The position numbers and the translations under genes were made by a program. Source: CAVSWT01 sp963731745 (lineage in GTDB: Bacteria > Bacteroidota > Ignavibacteria > Ignavibacteriales > Ignavibacteriaceae). From it: a stretch of DNA of 64,000 bases. The DNA lies in the NCBI GenBank assembly GCA_963731745.1, contig CAVSWT010000007.1:19576-83575 (forward strand), given 5' to 3'. The notes beneath the pieces were generated by a model. It had not been told where the DNA came from. It saw only the letters and a list, made by a program, of their open reading frames with translations, and ran no database searches. This document shows positions 45,825 through 56,247 of the stretch, piece after piece (the first letter of the stretch is position 1; each line of letters starts with the position of its first letter).

Positions 45825-47249
45825 ATGTTTAAATTACCTAAGTACAAATACTATTTTGCTATCTCTGATGTAATTATACTTACTGTTTCATTTTTATTTG
45901 CCGGATATATTTTTCAGGTAATAAATAATTTTACTCATGGAACCTCAATGGTTTCATTTCAGTCTGTTATTATTTTCTTTCTGATTTTATCCTTTATTTT
46001 AATTTTTGAATTTAATAATTTATACAAAATACATCTGATTTTAAGTCAAGCTGCGCATTTAACCGCTTTATTAAAATCATTATTTTTAGGAATAATTTAC
46101 GTCGTAATTTTTTCATTTCTTCTGAAAACTTCAAATATTATAGATTCGACTTTAGTAATTTTTATTTTCTCAATAAGCTCATTATTTCTTTTATTTATCG
46201 GAAGAATCATCATTCTTAGAAATATTTATATTAAATTAAATCACAAGCAATTTAAAAGAAACGTTTTAATTATTGGAAATGGAAAGTCCGGCCAAATCTT
46301 AGCCACAAAACTATTGTTCGAAAATCCAATTGGTATAAATATTATCGGATTTTTAGATGATTCTCGTGAAATAAATGAAGAAGTTGTCGAGGGCAAAAGA
46401 GTATTGGGTAGTCTAAATGATTTATCAAGAATCATGTCTGAAAATAAAGTTCATGAAATATTAATAGCCGAAGATGATGATGATTATGAAAAGTTGTTAA
46501 ATATTATAGACCAAAGTCAAAAATACCCCGTTGATGTTAAGGTGACCTCTCAACTATTTGATATTGTTCATAAAAAACTTTCAACCGAAAAATATGCTTC
46601 TATTCCAGTTATAGAGTCATCACCATTATACAATTCAGAATCAGCCAAGTTTTTTAAGAGAAGTTCTGATGTTGCAGCTTCCTTACTCGCTTTAATTATT
46701 CTTTCTCCACTTTTTTTACTTATCTCATTCGTAATTAAAGTTACATCGAAGGGCCCAGTATTTTTCAAGCAGACTAGGATTGGAAAAAATGGAAAACCTT
46801 TCCAATTTTTTAAATTTAGATCTATGTATGTTGCGAATGGAGAAGATGAAGTACGTAAAAAACAAATGTTGGAGTTTATGAAAGCTCAGCAGGAAAATAC
46901 CAAAATCATTAATGACAGTAGGCTTACACGAATTGGTAAGATTATAAGAAAAACTTCCTTGGATGAATTACCGCAATTATTCAATGTATTATTAGGTGAC
47001 ATGAGTTTAGTTGGTCCAAGACCCTGTCTACCTTATGAATATAAACATTATGATAATTGGCAAAAAAGAAGAGTTAGTGTTTTACCTGGTTGCACAGGTG
47101 TATGGCAGGTTTCTGGTCGTAGTTCAGTGTCATTCAAAGATTCAATTGTATTAGATCTTTATTATGTGAATAATATGTCACCTTGGTTGGACCTCAAATT
47201 GATTCTTAAAACTTTACCTGTTATGATTTTGGCTAAAGGCGGCAAGTAG
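45825..47249 (+). CDS. Polyprenyl-phosphate sugar-1-phosphate transferase (priming enzyme)
   Basis: About 474 residues. Five or so N-terminal membrane helices (about 12-130) are followed by a Rossmann-like CoA-binding domain (NVLIIGNGKSGQILATKLL, IIGFLDDSRE), another membrane helix (SDVAASLLALIILSPLFLLI) and the C-terminal bacterial sugar-transferase domain (GPVFFKQTRIGKNGKPF, SLDELPQLFNVLLGDMSLV, GPRPCLPYEY). It starts polysaccharide assembly by loading the first sugar phosphate on undecaprenyl phosphate. The ATG 45825 is used; a TTG lies just before. Confidence 0.92.
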   Translation: MFKLPKYKYYFAISDVIILTVSFLFAGYIFQVINNFTHGTSMVSFQSVIIFFLILSFILIFEFNNLYKIHLILSQAAHLTALLKSLFLGIIYVVIFSFLLKTSNIIDSTLVIFIFSISSLFLLFIGRIIILRNIYIKLNHKQFKRNVLIIGNGKSGQILATKLLFENPIGINIIGFLDDSREINEEVVEGKRVLGSLNDLSRIMSENKVHEILIAEDDDDYEKLLNIIDQSQKYPVDVKVTSQLFDIVHKKLSTEKYASIPVIESSPLYNSESAKFFKRSSDVAASLLALIILSPLFLLISFVIKVTSKGPVFFKQTRIGKNGKPFQFFKFRSMYVANGEDEVRKKQMLEFMKAQQENTKIINDSRLTRIGKIIRKTSLDELPQLFNVLLGDMSLVGPRPCLPYEYKHYDNWQKRRVSVLPGCTGVWQVSGRSSVSFKDSIVLDLYYVNNMSPWLDLKLILKTLPVMILAKGGK

Positions 47250-47301
47250 TTAATTTATGAATTTGATAATTGATTTAAAATAGATATAACGGAGGCTTAA
47301 A

Positions 47302-48360
47302 ATGAAAGTAGGAATTGTTGGTCTGGGTTATTGGGGCCCAAATTTAATTAGAAATTTCCTAGCTCATAATGAAGTAACAAAGGTAATTGGATGTGATAAA
47401 GACATTAATAGATTGAATTTTATAAAATCCAAATTTCCGAGCGCCTTTTTAACCGATGATTTCAACGATTTGTTAAATAGTGATGTGGATGCAATAATTA
47501 TTGCTACCCCAGTATTTACACATTTTAATTTGGCTAAAAAAGCTTTAGAAGCCGGAAAGCATATTTGGGTTGAAAAACCATTTACTACCACCTCAAAACA
47601 AGGTGAAGAGTTAATTGAAATAGCCGAAAGAAAGGGCTTGAAAATATTTGTAGATCATACTTTCATTTATACAGGTGCAGTACAGAAAATAAAAGAACTG
47701 GTTGATAAAGGTGAATTAGGTGAAATCATCTATTTTGATTCGGTTAGGATAAACTTAGGTTTATTCCAACACGATGTAAATGTAATTTGGGATCTGGCAC
47801 CACACGATTTATCCATAATGAAGTATATATTGCCTGATAAAAAAATATTAGGAGTAACTGCAACGGGTATTTCGAATTATGAAACAGATCAGGAAAATAT
47901 AGCCCATCTTTCTTTACATTTTCAAAATAATTCATGCCTTGCACACTTTCATGTTAATTGGACTTCACCATTGAAAATTAGGCGGATGATTGTTGCAGGA
48001 GATAAAAAGATGTTAGTTTTTGATGACATGGAGAACTTTGAGAAAATCAAGGTTTATGATTGTGGTGTTAAAATAGACACAAAGGAAAATATTCATAAGA
48101 CTTTAGTGCAGTATAGAACTGGTGACATGTACTCTCCTAAAATTATTCAAACCGAAGCTTTAGCATTAGGTGCAACAGAATTTTTATCAGCGATCAACAA
48201 TAATCATCAACCTTTAACCTCTGGTAAAGAAGGTCTTGATGTGGTAAAAATATTAGAAGCCTCAAATGAATCAATAAAAAATCGGGGTTTATTTGTCAGC
48301 TTAGAAGAAAAGCAAAAAGAAAAAGAGTTTAGTAGTAAACCAATATTAATTGAGAATTAA
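47302..48360 (+). CDS. Gfo/Idh/MocA oxidoreductase (sugar nucleotide 3-dehydrogenase, WbpB-like)
   Basis: A 352-residue NAD(P)-dependent oxidoreductase. The N-terminal Rossmann motif is VGIVGLGYWGPNLIRNF; the family signature VWVEKPFTT-like IWVEKPFTTTSKQ follows at about residues 92-105. The C-terminal domain (about 125-320) includes WDLAPHDLSIMKYI with the conserved His. In related pathways this enzyme oxidises C3 of a UDP-sugar, the step before the aminotransferase. CGGAGG lies before the ATG. Confidence 0.9.
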   Translation: MKVGIVGLGYWGPNLIRNFLAHNEVTKVIGCDKDINRLNFIKSKFPSAFLTDDFNDLLNSDVDAIIIATPVFTHFNLAKKALEAGKHIWVEKPFTTTSKQGEELIEIAERKGLKIFVDHTFIYTGAVQKIKELVDKGELGEIIYFDSVRINLGLFQHDVNVIWDLAPHDLSIMKYILPDKKILGVTATGISNYETDQENIAHLSLHFQNNSCLAHFHVNWTSPLKIRRMIVAGDKKMLVFDDMENFEKIKVYDCGVKIDTKENIHKTLVQYRTGDMYSPKIIQTEALALGATEFLSAINNNHQPLTSGKEGLDVVKILEASNESIKNRGLFVSLEEKQKEKEFSSKPILIEN

Positions 48361-48381
48361 TTTGTAATCATGGATGAATAA

Positions 48382-48870
48382 ATGTCTGAAAAACAAAACA
48401 TAAATAATGTTAGATTGGGGAAGGATGTTAAGATTTTTGATTTCGTAAATTTATATGGATGCACTATCGACGATGGATCAAAAATCGGTACATTTGTAGA
48501 AATACAAAAAAATTCTTTTATAGGAAAAAATTGTAAAATATCATCTCATACTTTTATTTGTGAGGGGGTACATATTGAAGACAATGTCTTCATCGGCCAT
48601 AATGTTACTTTTATTAATGATTTGTATCCGCGCGCGACATCTTTGGATGGTAATTTACAAACAGAGAAGGATTGGGCGGTTATTGAAACCTTTATAAATA
48701 AGGGTGCGTCAATAGGTTCTTCAGCTACCATAATGTGCGGTATAACCGTAGGGGAAAATGCCATAGTTGGTGCTGGAGCTGTGGTTACTAAAGACGTTCC
48801 TCCTAATACAGTTGTGGCAGGTGTTCCCGCCAGAATTATTAAAGAAACAATCCATTCACATGCAGAATAA
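48382..48870 (+). CDS. Hexapeptide-repeat acyltransferase (WbpD/WlbB-like)
   Basis: A 162-residue left-handed beta-helix acetyltransferase. Hexapeptide repeats run through the whole protein (IDDGSKIGTFVEIQKNSFIG, GVHIEDNVFIGHN, GASIGSSATIMCGITVGE), with an extended loop holding ERATSLDG-like YPRATSLDGNLQ. Homologues acetylate the 3-amino group of UDP-sugars. It follows the oxidoreductase by 21 bases and completes the acetamido-sugar set with the aminotransferase. Confidence 0.9.
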   Translation: MSEKQNINNVRLGKDVKIFDFVNLYGCTIDDGSKIGTFVEIQKNSFIGKNCKISSHTFICEGVHIEDNVFIGHNVTFINDLYPRATSLDGNLQTEKDWAVIETFINKGASIGSSATIMCGITVGENAIVGAGAVVTKDVPPNTVVAGVPARIIKETIHSHAE

Positions 48871-48920
48871 TTTTTAAACATTTAAATTTAAAATTATCAA
48901 ACATACAGAAATATATGTGT

Positions 48921-48952
48921 ATTGCGTTATGAAAATAGTAAGACTATTTTTG
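48921..48952 (+). promoter_or_regulatory. Bacteroidota-type promoter for the export genes
   Basis: ATTG (48921-48924), 20 bases, TATTTTTG (48945-48952), a full match to TAnnTTTG. The Wza-like gene starts 29 bases later, suggesting a second start point inside the cluster. Confidence 0.45.
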
Positions 48953-48981
48953 ATTTAAATTAATCTATATTTTGAGGCATA

Positions 48982-49590
48982 ATGGTATCAAAACTGATTT
49001 TTATTTTAAGTGTTCTTTTTATATATAGTGCTTCAATTCTCGCTCAAGATCTAAATCCTGGCGATGGCGTAAGATTAACCTTTTATAATCTAGAGGATCA
49101 AATTTCGGGAGATTATTTTGTTCAGCAGAATGGCAACATACAGTTTCCTTTTATAGGCGTAATTGGAACTCGAAATAGAAAATTTGAAGAAATTAAAAAA
49201 GAAATCGAGGAAAAGTATGATAAATTATATAAAGATCCCGAATTAAAAATATTACCTTTATATAAAATTAACATTTTTGGAGAAGTTAGGAATCCAGGGT
49301 TTTATTATGCTACAGGGATAGAAAAATTTTCGGATATATTAGCCCTGGCAGGAGGGGAAACTGAGAATGCAGATTTAAGCGATATCTATTTAATAAGAGA
49401 TAACGAAAGAATTGAATTAGATGGTGAAGAGATTATACAGGAAGGAAATAGATTGATCGATACTGGTTTGAAATCAGGAGATCAAATTTATGTTACTAGG
49501 AGCTGGTGGGTCGATGCCCGAAATACTACATTTATATTTTCTGGGATTGCTGTTATCATAACAATTGTTAGCTTACTGGTAAAAAAGTAA
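48982..49590 (+). CDS. Polysaccharide export protein (Wza-type, SLBB domain)
   Basis: A 202-residue exported protein with a signal peptide (LIFILSVLFIYSASILAQ). A PES/Wza N-terminal domain (PGDGVRLTFYN, YFVQQNGNIQFPFIGVIG) is followed by a SLBB domain (INIFGEVRNPGFYYATG, LALAGGETENADL) and a C-terminal membrane helix (about 178-198). It lacks a lipobox Cys. Such proteins form or gate the export channel for exopolysaccharide. The chain-length/kinase protein follows. Confidence 0.9.
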   Translation: MVSKLIFILSVLFIYSASILAQDLNPGDGVRLTFYNLEDQISGDYFVQQNGNIQFPFIGVIGTRNRKFEEIKKEIEEKYDKLYKDPELKILPLYKINIFGEVRNPGFYYATGIEKFSDILALAGGETENADLSDIYLIRDNERIELDGEEIIQEGNRLIDTGLKSGDQIYVTRSWWVDARNTTFIFSGIAVIITIVSLLVKK

Positions 49591-49640
49591 ATCAAAAATG
49601 AATAATAATAAATTTTGATGATTGTTAATAGGAAATTAAA

Positions 49641-52156
49641 ATGAATAATGATGATTTGTTAAATCTTTTACAGGGTGGGGAAAATAAACCTGAACGAAGT
49701 ATCGGTGATTTTCTTCAAATGATAAATCGAAGGAAAAAGATTGTAATCATTGCAATTTTAGTGGCTGTACTGGGAGTGTTTGCATTCAACTACACAAGTA
49801 AATCATATTATTCCGCTACTGTGCTTCTAAAAAAAGAAAATAATGAAAAATCTGCCAAGGACGATCTGAATAGAATCTTAGCGATCGATACAAAAGATCA
49901 AATAGAAACTGAGATGGAATTAGTTAATACCAGGGGAGTACTAGAAAAAGTTGTTACCGAACTTAATTTGACTTTAAGTATAGATCGGATTGAAACACCA
50001 AATTCAGATCCAAAAGAAATAAATAAAAATATTTTAGATTATAACGATACATACGCAGGTCTTAGCCAATCTGATAAAAGTTATCCAGAATTTTTAGAGG
50101 TAGAGACAAAACCTTCTAATTACAACTACACTTATTCAATTAATAAAAAATCAGCAAATAGTTTTGAAGTTTATGATGAAGAATCTGGAAAATTAATTCA
50201 AAAAATTGAAGACCCATCAACTGCTGATATCAATTTTGAAAAAGCTAGAGTTCTTTTGTATTGGCCTAATGCTGCAATTGGAAGTAGATTATTTATTAAT
50301 TTTGCAAGTACAAATGATGTAGTTGATAATTTAAAGGAAAAATTACAACTGAGCATAAACAAACTACTGATATTTTTTCAATTACTTGTGCCGCACTTAC
50401 ACAATCTGCTGCGGTCACTTTAGCAAATACCATTGCAGACAAATTTAGAGAGACTAGAATTGATCAGCAAAAAGAATCAATAAGATATTCATATAATTTT
50501 ATTGATCAACAACTTCAAAAAATAGATGAAAAACTTAAAGACGCAGAGGATGAATTAAGTAGTTATAAATCCGGAAATCAAATAGTGAAGATAGATGAAA
50601 ATTCAAGTAATTTAGTAGATTTTCTTAGTAAACTTGAAGCCGAAAAGATAAATACTAACCTTGATTTGGGTGATTATGAGAATAAGCTTTCTTCAATGAA
50701 AAAACAATTTCAGAGTAATGGATATTTTGACCAAACTACTATATCATCGGAAGGAACCAATTCTTCCAGTAGTATGTCCCCATTTGCAGATTTAATGAAT
50801 AAACTTTCTACTTTGGAAGTTAGAAAAATTGAATTATTACAAAAAAGAACAGAATCTCACCCTGAAGTTGTGAATGTTGATAATCAGATAAATGAAATTA
50901 AAAAGAAGTTATCAAGTTATAATCAAAACACATTTGGTGCTTATCAAATAAACATTGATGTTTTAAAAGAAAAAGATAAAAAGTTAGATGATTTGATATC
51001 AAGATATAAAGGTAAAATTAAAAATTTACCTTCTCAGGAAACTAAATTGGCGGAACTGACACGGGCGAAAGAAACATATGAACAGGTTTTCAATATGTTA
51101 ATGAGTAAACGGGAAGAAATGAGAATGTCAGAACTCTCTAAATTACAGGATATAATTATTGCTGAACCCGCATATGAAGCAGAAAATATGCGAAAAAAAA
51201 TTAATCCAATTTTTGGTCTTTTGTTTGGCTTTGTACTGGGAGTAGGGATTGTAATTGGACTGGAATCGATGAATAAAAAAATTACGGATCTTGATGATAT
51301 AGAAAAAGAATTGGAATTACCAATTTTTGCAATCATACCTAATTATGAAAAACCGGTAAATCAAATTATCAAAAATGCTACAAATTATGAAACAAGATTT
51401 GTGACTTTGATGGAAAATCAAGATGGATTTAGGGAATCTTACCGTGTGCTAAGAACTAAATTAGCTTCTTCTAATGACAGTAAGAAAAAAATAATTATGC
51501 TAACTAGTTGCGAGGAGAATAGCGGTAAAACAACTGTAGTTGCTAATCTTGCAATTTCTCTTGCACAGGCAGAGAAAAAAGTTTTAATAATAGATTGCGA
51601 TCTTAGAAAATCACGATTAACTGAAATGTTTGAGATTTCAAAAGATTCGCCAGGATTGATTACATATTTAACTCAAGATATTAACATTCCTAACATATAT
51701 AATTTAAATAAGAATTTTAGTAGTGATAATTCACTCAAAACACTTAACATACTTCCTTCTGGAGGAGTTGCGGAAAATTCTAGTGATTTACTTGGCTCTG
51801 AAAAAATGGATAAACTTATTGAAATGATAAAAGATTCATCCTACGATTATATTATATTTGATACTCCTCCAATCACAAGGGTTGTTGATGTGTTAGTCTT
51901 GGGTAGAAGGATAAAGGATGTCATTATGATTATTCGACCAAATCATACTGTAAAAGACAGCGTTCAATGGGGTATAAAAGAACTCGAAAGAGAAGAAGTA
52001 AAGGTGAATGGTTTGGTTGTTAATGCATGTAATATCAAGAATTCATATTTCAAACATCGATATGGATACGGGTACGGATATTATTATGGATATGATGATA
52101 GTGGAGAAAAGAAAATTAAGAAACGAAAGAAAAAATATTCAAATACTTATTCATAA
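49641..52156 (+). CDS. Wzz/tyrosine autokinase (BY-kinase) fusion, one frameshift
   Basis: A chain-length determinant fused to a cytosolic tyrosine kinase, controlling polysaccharide length and export. The Wzz part has helix KKIVIIAILVAVLGVFAFNY (about 31-50), long coiled coils and a second membrane helix (IFGLLFGFVLGVGIVIGLE). The kinase domain has Walker A SCEENSGKTTVV, Walker A' VLIIDCDLRKSRL and Walker B IIFDTPPITR, and ends in a Tyr-rich tail (YGYGYGYYYGY). The frame breaks near 50361: one A appears missing from a short A-run, and the other frame then continues QTTDIFSITCAALTQSAAV. Rejoined, it is about 838 residues, normal for these proteins. Confidence 0.88.
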
Positions 52157-52382
52157 TCAAAATAGACAAACAATCTGGGATGGATGCTAGTGGGGTATTT
52201 GAAAAAAATCTAATATTATGGCTATTTTGTACATCTTAAGTGATATTTTAGATCCATTCTAGAAATCGGAATTTTTATAATTTATTGTTTTAGTATAATT
52301 TCTGAAAATAAATAAAAGCTTAGTTCATCATAATTTAAAAATCTTAATGTTTTATTTGACCACCGCTATTAAAGGAGAATTT

Positions 52383-53529
52383 ATGAAATTAACATTGTTC
52401 TTAAATGTAATTTCCTTTCTGTTTATTCTATTAATTTTTTCTTCGTGTAAGAATCTTAGTTCAGATACTCAGCAATTAGGAACTGATAAAATTACTGGAA
52501 AAGTTTCGATTGAAGGTATTATAGTTTCTGATGCTAATATTAATGTCGATGATGTTGCAAATTGGCAGACAAAAACCGATGCAAATGGAAATTTCAAAAT
52601 TTCTACTCTATCAGATGGAGAACATACTCTTTATATCGAAAAAGATCTTTCTTCAGGAGAAATAATTTATTACCAGACTTCTATTAATTTGACACAAAGT
52701 GAAACCGATTTAGGCACAATTGATTTTCCTAAACCAGTTAAAATAAACAATTCAAATTTAACCGTTGCTGCAATTCCTTTATCATGGGAAAAATCCACAT
52801 CTTCCTTATTTAAAGGCTACAAGGTTTATCGACAAGAAGGATTAGGGTGTAGATAATGTTAACGGTGAATTAGTCTATTCTACTGTTGCCGTTAGCGATA
52901 CATCTTTCGTAGACTATAAGTTTATTAATGGGACTCAATACAGTTATAGGGTTTATATTACTTCTGATGATGGAAAATTAGGGGGCAGTAATACAATCAC
53001 TTTAAACGCTGTTACTGATACAAACTATATTAGTAATGGAAGATTTGAGCTATCCGCTGATGGTATTAAACCAGATTTTTGGCAAACATACTCAGACGGA
53101 GTACCGAGTTATAATATTTTTGCAATAGATGTAAGTGATTATTTTGATGGTAAAACTTCTCTAAAAATAAATTTTATAGATTCATTGATTGCACCAAATT
53201 CAAGAGGCTCGAAATATTCTTCGATTTATCAAAGAATATTTTCTAATGGATTTATTGCAGGGAAATCATATGAATTTTCTTTTTGGATAAAATCAGAAGT
53301 AGGGCAAGTTAGGTTTAGGCTTTCTAGAATTTCAACTACTGACACATTGAGAGTAATGGAATATTTTGGCCCATCTGAATATGGTAAGAAATATAATCAG
53401 CAAAAACTACAATTCGTCATGCCACCAAACACCGCTTATTTACAATTAGTTATTGATACGCAATTTGCATTTAGTGTTAATGGTATAACTAGAGTATGGA
53501 TTGATGGAGTAAAACTTTCTCCTTTATAG
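52383..53529 (+). CDS. Predicted lipoprotein with CarbopepD-like, FN3-like and carbohydrate-binding-like regions, one frameshift
   Basis: Starts at ATG 52383, eight bases after AAAGGAG. The signal ends in a lipobox (FSSC at about residue 21). A carboxypeptidase-regulatory-like domain (about 35-105: ITGKVSIEGIIVSDANINVD) is followed by an FN3-like region (PLSWEKSTSSLFKGYKVYR) and, after a frame change near 52843-52852, the rest of that domain (NGTQYSYRVYITSDDG) plus a galactose-binding-like module (NGRFELSADG, SYEFSFWIKSE, IDGVKLSPL). The domain names are by pattern only. It sits inside the polysaccharide cluster, so surface attachment to sugars is plausible. Confidence 0.6.
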
Positions 53530-53546
53530 AAAAGAAAAATAATTAG

Positions 53547-53587
53547 AAAAAAAGCTATTGTAATTATTATTACAATAGCTTTTTTTC
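53547..53587. terminator. Bidirectional rho-independent terminator
   Basis: A perfect 12-base stem AGCTATTGTAAT/ATTACAATAGCT with a four-base loop, flanked by A-runs and T-runs. It separates the convergent lipoprotein (plus) and beta-helix (minus) genes. Confidence 0.92.
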
Positions 53588-53614
53588 TTTGTGAATATCT
53601 GAATATATCTTGGT

Positions 53615-55948
53615 TTATTTTGGAACCTTAGATGATTTAAATAAATTTACACTGCTATTAGTAAAATCATTTATATTAACTACAGAGTTCATATCAAAAT
53701 CACCTGACTGATACCCGGAGTTAAACATATAATTACCAACACTTTTATAATCTAGTATATTTATTATACCGTTAGAATCTCCGTCACCTGAATACATGCC
53801 CCAATTGTTATCATCTAGTTTAATCATTGCATCATTGCCATATGCCATTTCTGAATTAGACGTAAAATCATAAACCTGAGAGGATTCCGATAAGTGAATT
53901 GGAGATTTACTCATTATGCCAAGATGGTTTCGATGTTTTATCACTAAGTAATAATCTCCTTCCAGAATATTTTTAAGAGTAATTTCACTATTTCCATCAA
54001 GATCAACAATTTTACCATCCGTTCTTAAAAATGCAGTTTTTTCAAGAATAGTGGAACTCGACGAGGAATCGGATCTTATTTCAATTAATAACCAATCAAC
54101 AATCTTCTGCGGAATTTCTTTAACTGTAGTAGCTTTTGAATAAGGATCTGTCAGCGGAATTTGATTGTTTTGGAAGTAGTTGTCTGTCATTTTTCCTTGA
54201 GAATATGCTCCTTCTAAAAATACTTTTGCATTAATTGTTACATAATTATCTTCTGTCTCCATATATTCGAAAGCTCCAATATCCAAGGAGTTATATTTTG
54301 TGAAGTTTATGTTTAATTTTTCATAAATTTCATCCAAGTTATTACCTTTATCGATACAAGGAGATCCTTTTTTAAGATGATAATTTCTTTTGAAAGCATC
54401 GATAAAGTTCGGATTCATATTAAGATCATTTAAACCAGGCTGTCCACCCGAATAATTCTTTAGATTATTATAAAAACAATTATAATCATGTCTTTCTACT
54501 GACTGACAACGAATGCCTAGATTACTATTATTAGTAATAATATTATTTTCTATCAAATTATTAGGGGCATTACAGCCGTTGTAAAAACCGTAAATATTAT
54601 CGTCAAGTACATTATTAACATATTTATTGTTCTCTGAGTTTGAACTCTCGGCTTTAATCCCGGCTTGATTTTTAAAACACACATTGTATGCTATCAAACA
54701 ATTTTTACCTTTAAAGTTATTTATGCCCGACGTGGAACCTGAACTACCTCTCGTACAACCTGAAACTACATTCTTATAGACTATAACGCTATCACAGATA
54801 TATAAGCCACTATCATTCGCATAGTCTAAAATTATACCGTGCCCATCTCCACTGTTAGAACCAACTTCGGTCACTGTGTTGTTTATAATATAAAGATTTT
54901 TAGCTGCATGTGTTTGAATGGCATTTGTAGGATAATCATCCGTTTCATTACCCTCTAAATCAAAACCACAAGAATCTATTTGATTATCTGACCATATACT
55001 CCACTCAAATTTTCCATTTCTATTCGAAATAGGCCCCCAATCTATCGCGCAATTCTCAACTTTTTTAAATACATTTCTTGAAATATTAATATTATATGAA
55101 GTTAATCCTGCTGAAGTAAATTCTATAAAAGGTTCATTCCAAATCGCAATACTTGAAATATTCCTAAAAATGTTATCATTAATTGTAATATCTCTTACAA
55201 TCCCTTCATTGCCAATCGTATGCCCCACACCTAAAGAGTGATTAGAATACATTCTAATTGCTCTAGAATTTCCACCCCAATCTGAAGGAGCTATTTTAGT
55301 ATTAATATCATGAAAATTGCAATTGGTAATTGTAATATTAAAAACATCTCCATGATTAGAATTTGAATTTGCAATAAATAGTATCATTTGAGATTTGCCG
55401 GTAAAATCACAATTATTGATTGTAATATCATGCGGATCATTCATCTTCATAACCGCTGAATTTCCATTTGTTGCAATTTTATTCTGGATAAACTTACAAT
55501 TTTCAAATTCAATATTGTGGTTTCCTGTAGCGCCTTTTATGATGGCCATATTTTTCGCAGGATCAAAATCTTTAAAAATAAGGTTAGAAATTCTGTAAAA
55601 TCCAACCCCCGACTGAAATGAAAGTACATAAGCTAAATTTTGATTTCCAGTTAATACTGGCTCAGAATCTTCATTATCTCCATAGGATGAGAGCGTTATT
55701 GGAGTTGATTCGATTCCTGAGTTTTTAAAGCTGATTTGTCCATAAAATAAATCTCCTTTTTTGAATAATATTTTATCTCCTGGCGCGAAATTAGATGAAT
55801 TTACTTTAGTTAGTGTTTTCCAAGCTGTCTCAGGAGATTTTCCATCATTATCGTCATTGCCATTTGAAGAGGAAACATAAAAAGAGATTTGTGCAAAGAG
55901 TAGATTTGTATTTAAAAGTGCTAAAACGATCAGATATAAAAGTTTCAT
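53615..55948 (-). CDS. Secreted right-handed beta-helix protein with C-terminal dockerin-like repeats
   Basis: About 777 residues. It starts at the ATG 55948 (with AGGTGG upstream) and has a signal peptide (LYLIVLALLNTNLLFAQ). The opening YVSSSNGNDDNDGKSPETAW is typical of secreted parallel beta-helix proteins. Repeated N-rich helix turns fill about residues 80-560 (IEFENCKFIQNK, ITINNCDFTGKSQ, NNIITNNSNLGIRC). The end (about 720-775) has two Ca-binding dockerin-like motifs, GDGDSNGIINILDYKSVG and GDFDMNSVVNINDFT. The fold is shared by polysaccharide lyases and adhesins. It is the only minus-strand gene in the cluster. Confidence 0.82.
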   Translation of the reverse strand: MKLLYLIVLALLNTNLLFAQISFYVSSSNGNDDNDGKSPETAWKTLTKVNSSNFAPGDKILFKKGDLFYGQISFKNSGIESTPITLSSYGDNEDSEPVLTGNQNLAYVLSFQSGVGFYRISNLIFKDFDPAKNMAIIKGATGNHNIEFENCKFIQNKIATNGNSAVMKMNDPHDITINNCDFTGKSQMILFIANSNSNHGDVFNITITNCNFHDINTKIAPSDWGGNSRAIRMYSNHSLGVGHTIGNEGIVRDITINDNIFRNISSIAIWNEPFIEFTSAGLTSYNINISRNVFKKVENCAIDWGPISNRNGKFEWSIWSDNQIDSCGFDLEGNETDDYPTNAIQTHAAKNLYIINNTVTEVGSNSGDGHGIILDYANDSGLYICDSVIVYKNVVSGCTRGSSGSTSGINNFKGKNCLIAYNVCFKNQAGIKAESSNSENNKYVNNVLDDNIYGFYNGCNAPNNLIENNIITNNSNLGIRCQSVERHDYNCFYNNLKNYSGGQPGLNDLNMNPNFIDAFKRNYHLKKGSPCIDKGNNLDEIYEKLNINFTKYNSLDIGAFEYMETEDNYVTINAKVFLEGAYSQGKMTDNYFQNNQIPLTDPYSKATTVKEIPQKIVDWLLIEIRSDSSSSSTILEKTAFLRTDGKIVDLDGNSEITLKNILEGDYYLVIKHRNHLGIMSKSPIHLSESSQVYDFTSNSEMAYGNDAMIKLDDNNWGMYSGDGDSNGIINILDYKSVGNYMFNSGYQSGDFDMNSVVNINDFTNSSVNLFKSSKVPK

Positions 55949-56247
55949 AATATTCACCACCTATTTTTCAATTTCTAGGTCAATATAGTTTCATTGGTAT
56001 AATTTAACAATAGGGATAAACCTGAGAATTAAACTCATAAATCCACTATTCAAAGAAATTTGAGAGAATTTGGGGATTTAAATTAAGTTCTTGCTTTTTT
56101 CCCAAGATATGAATGAACGAGGAGATGGTTGTGGTACGCACTTTATTGAATTCTTAATTATTCATATTCATTCACACTATTTTTAGGAATAATTGAAATT
56201 ATTTTTCGTATTTTTAAATATTCAATTTAATTTAAAAAAGCCTTAAT

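Noticed and set aside
48546..48881. A 111-codon minus-strand frame opposite the hexapeptide acyltransferase
   Set aside because: It is a shadow of repeat codons in the acyltransferase and has no recognisable protein features.
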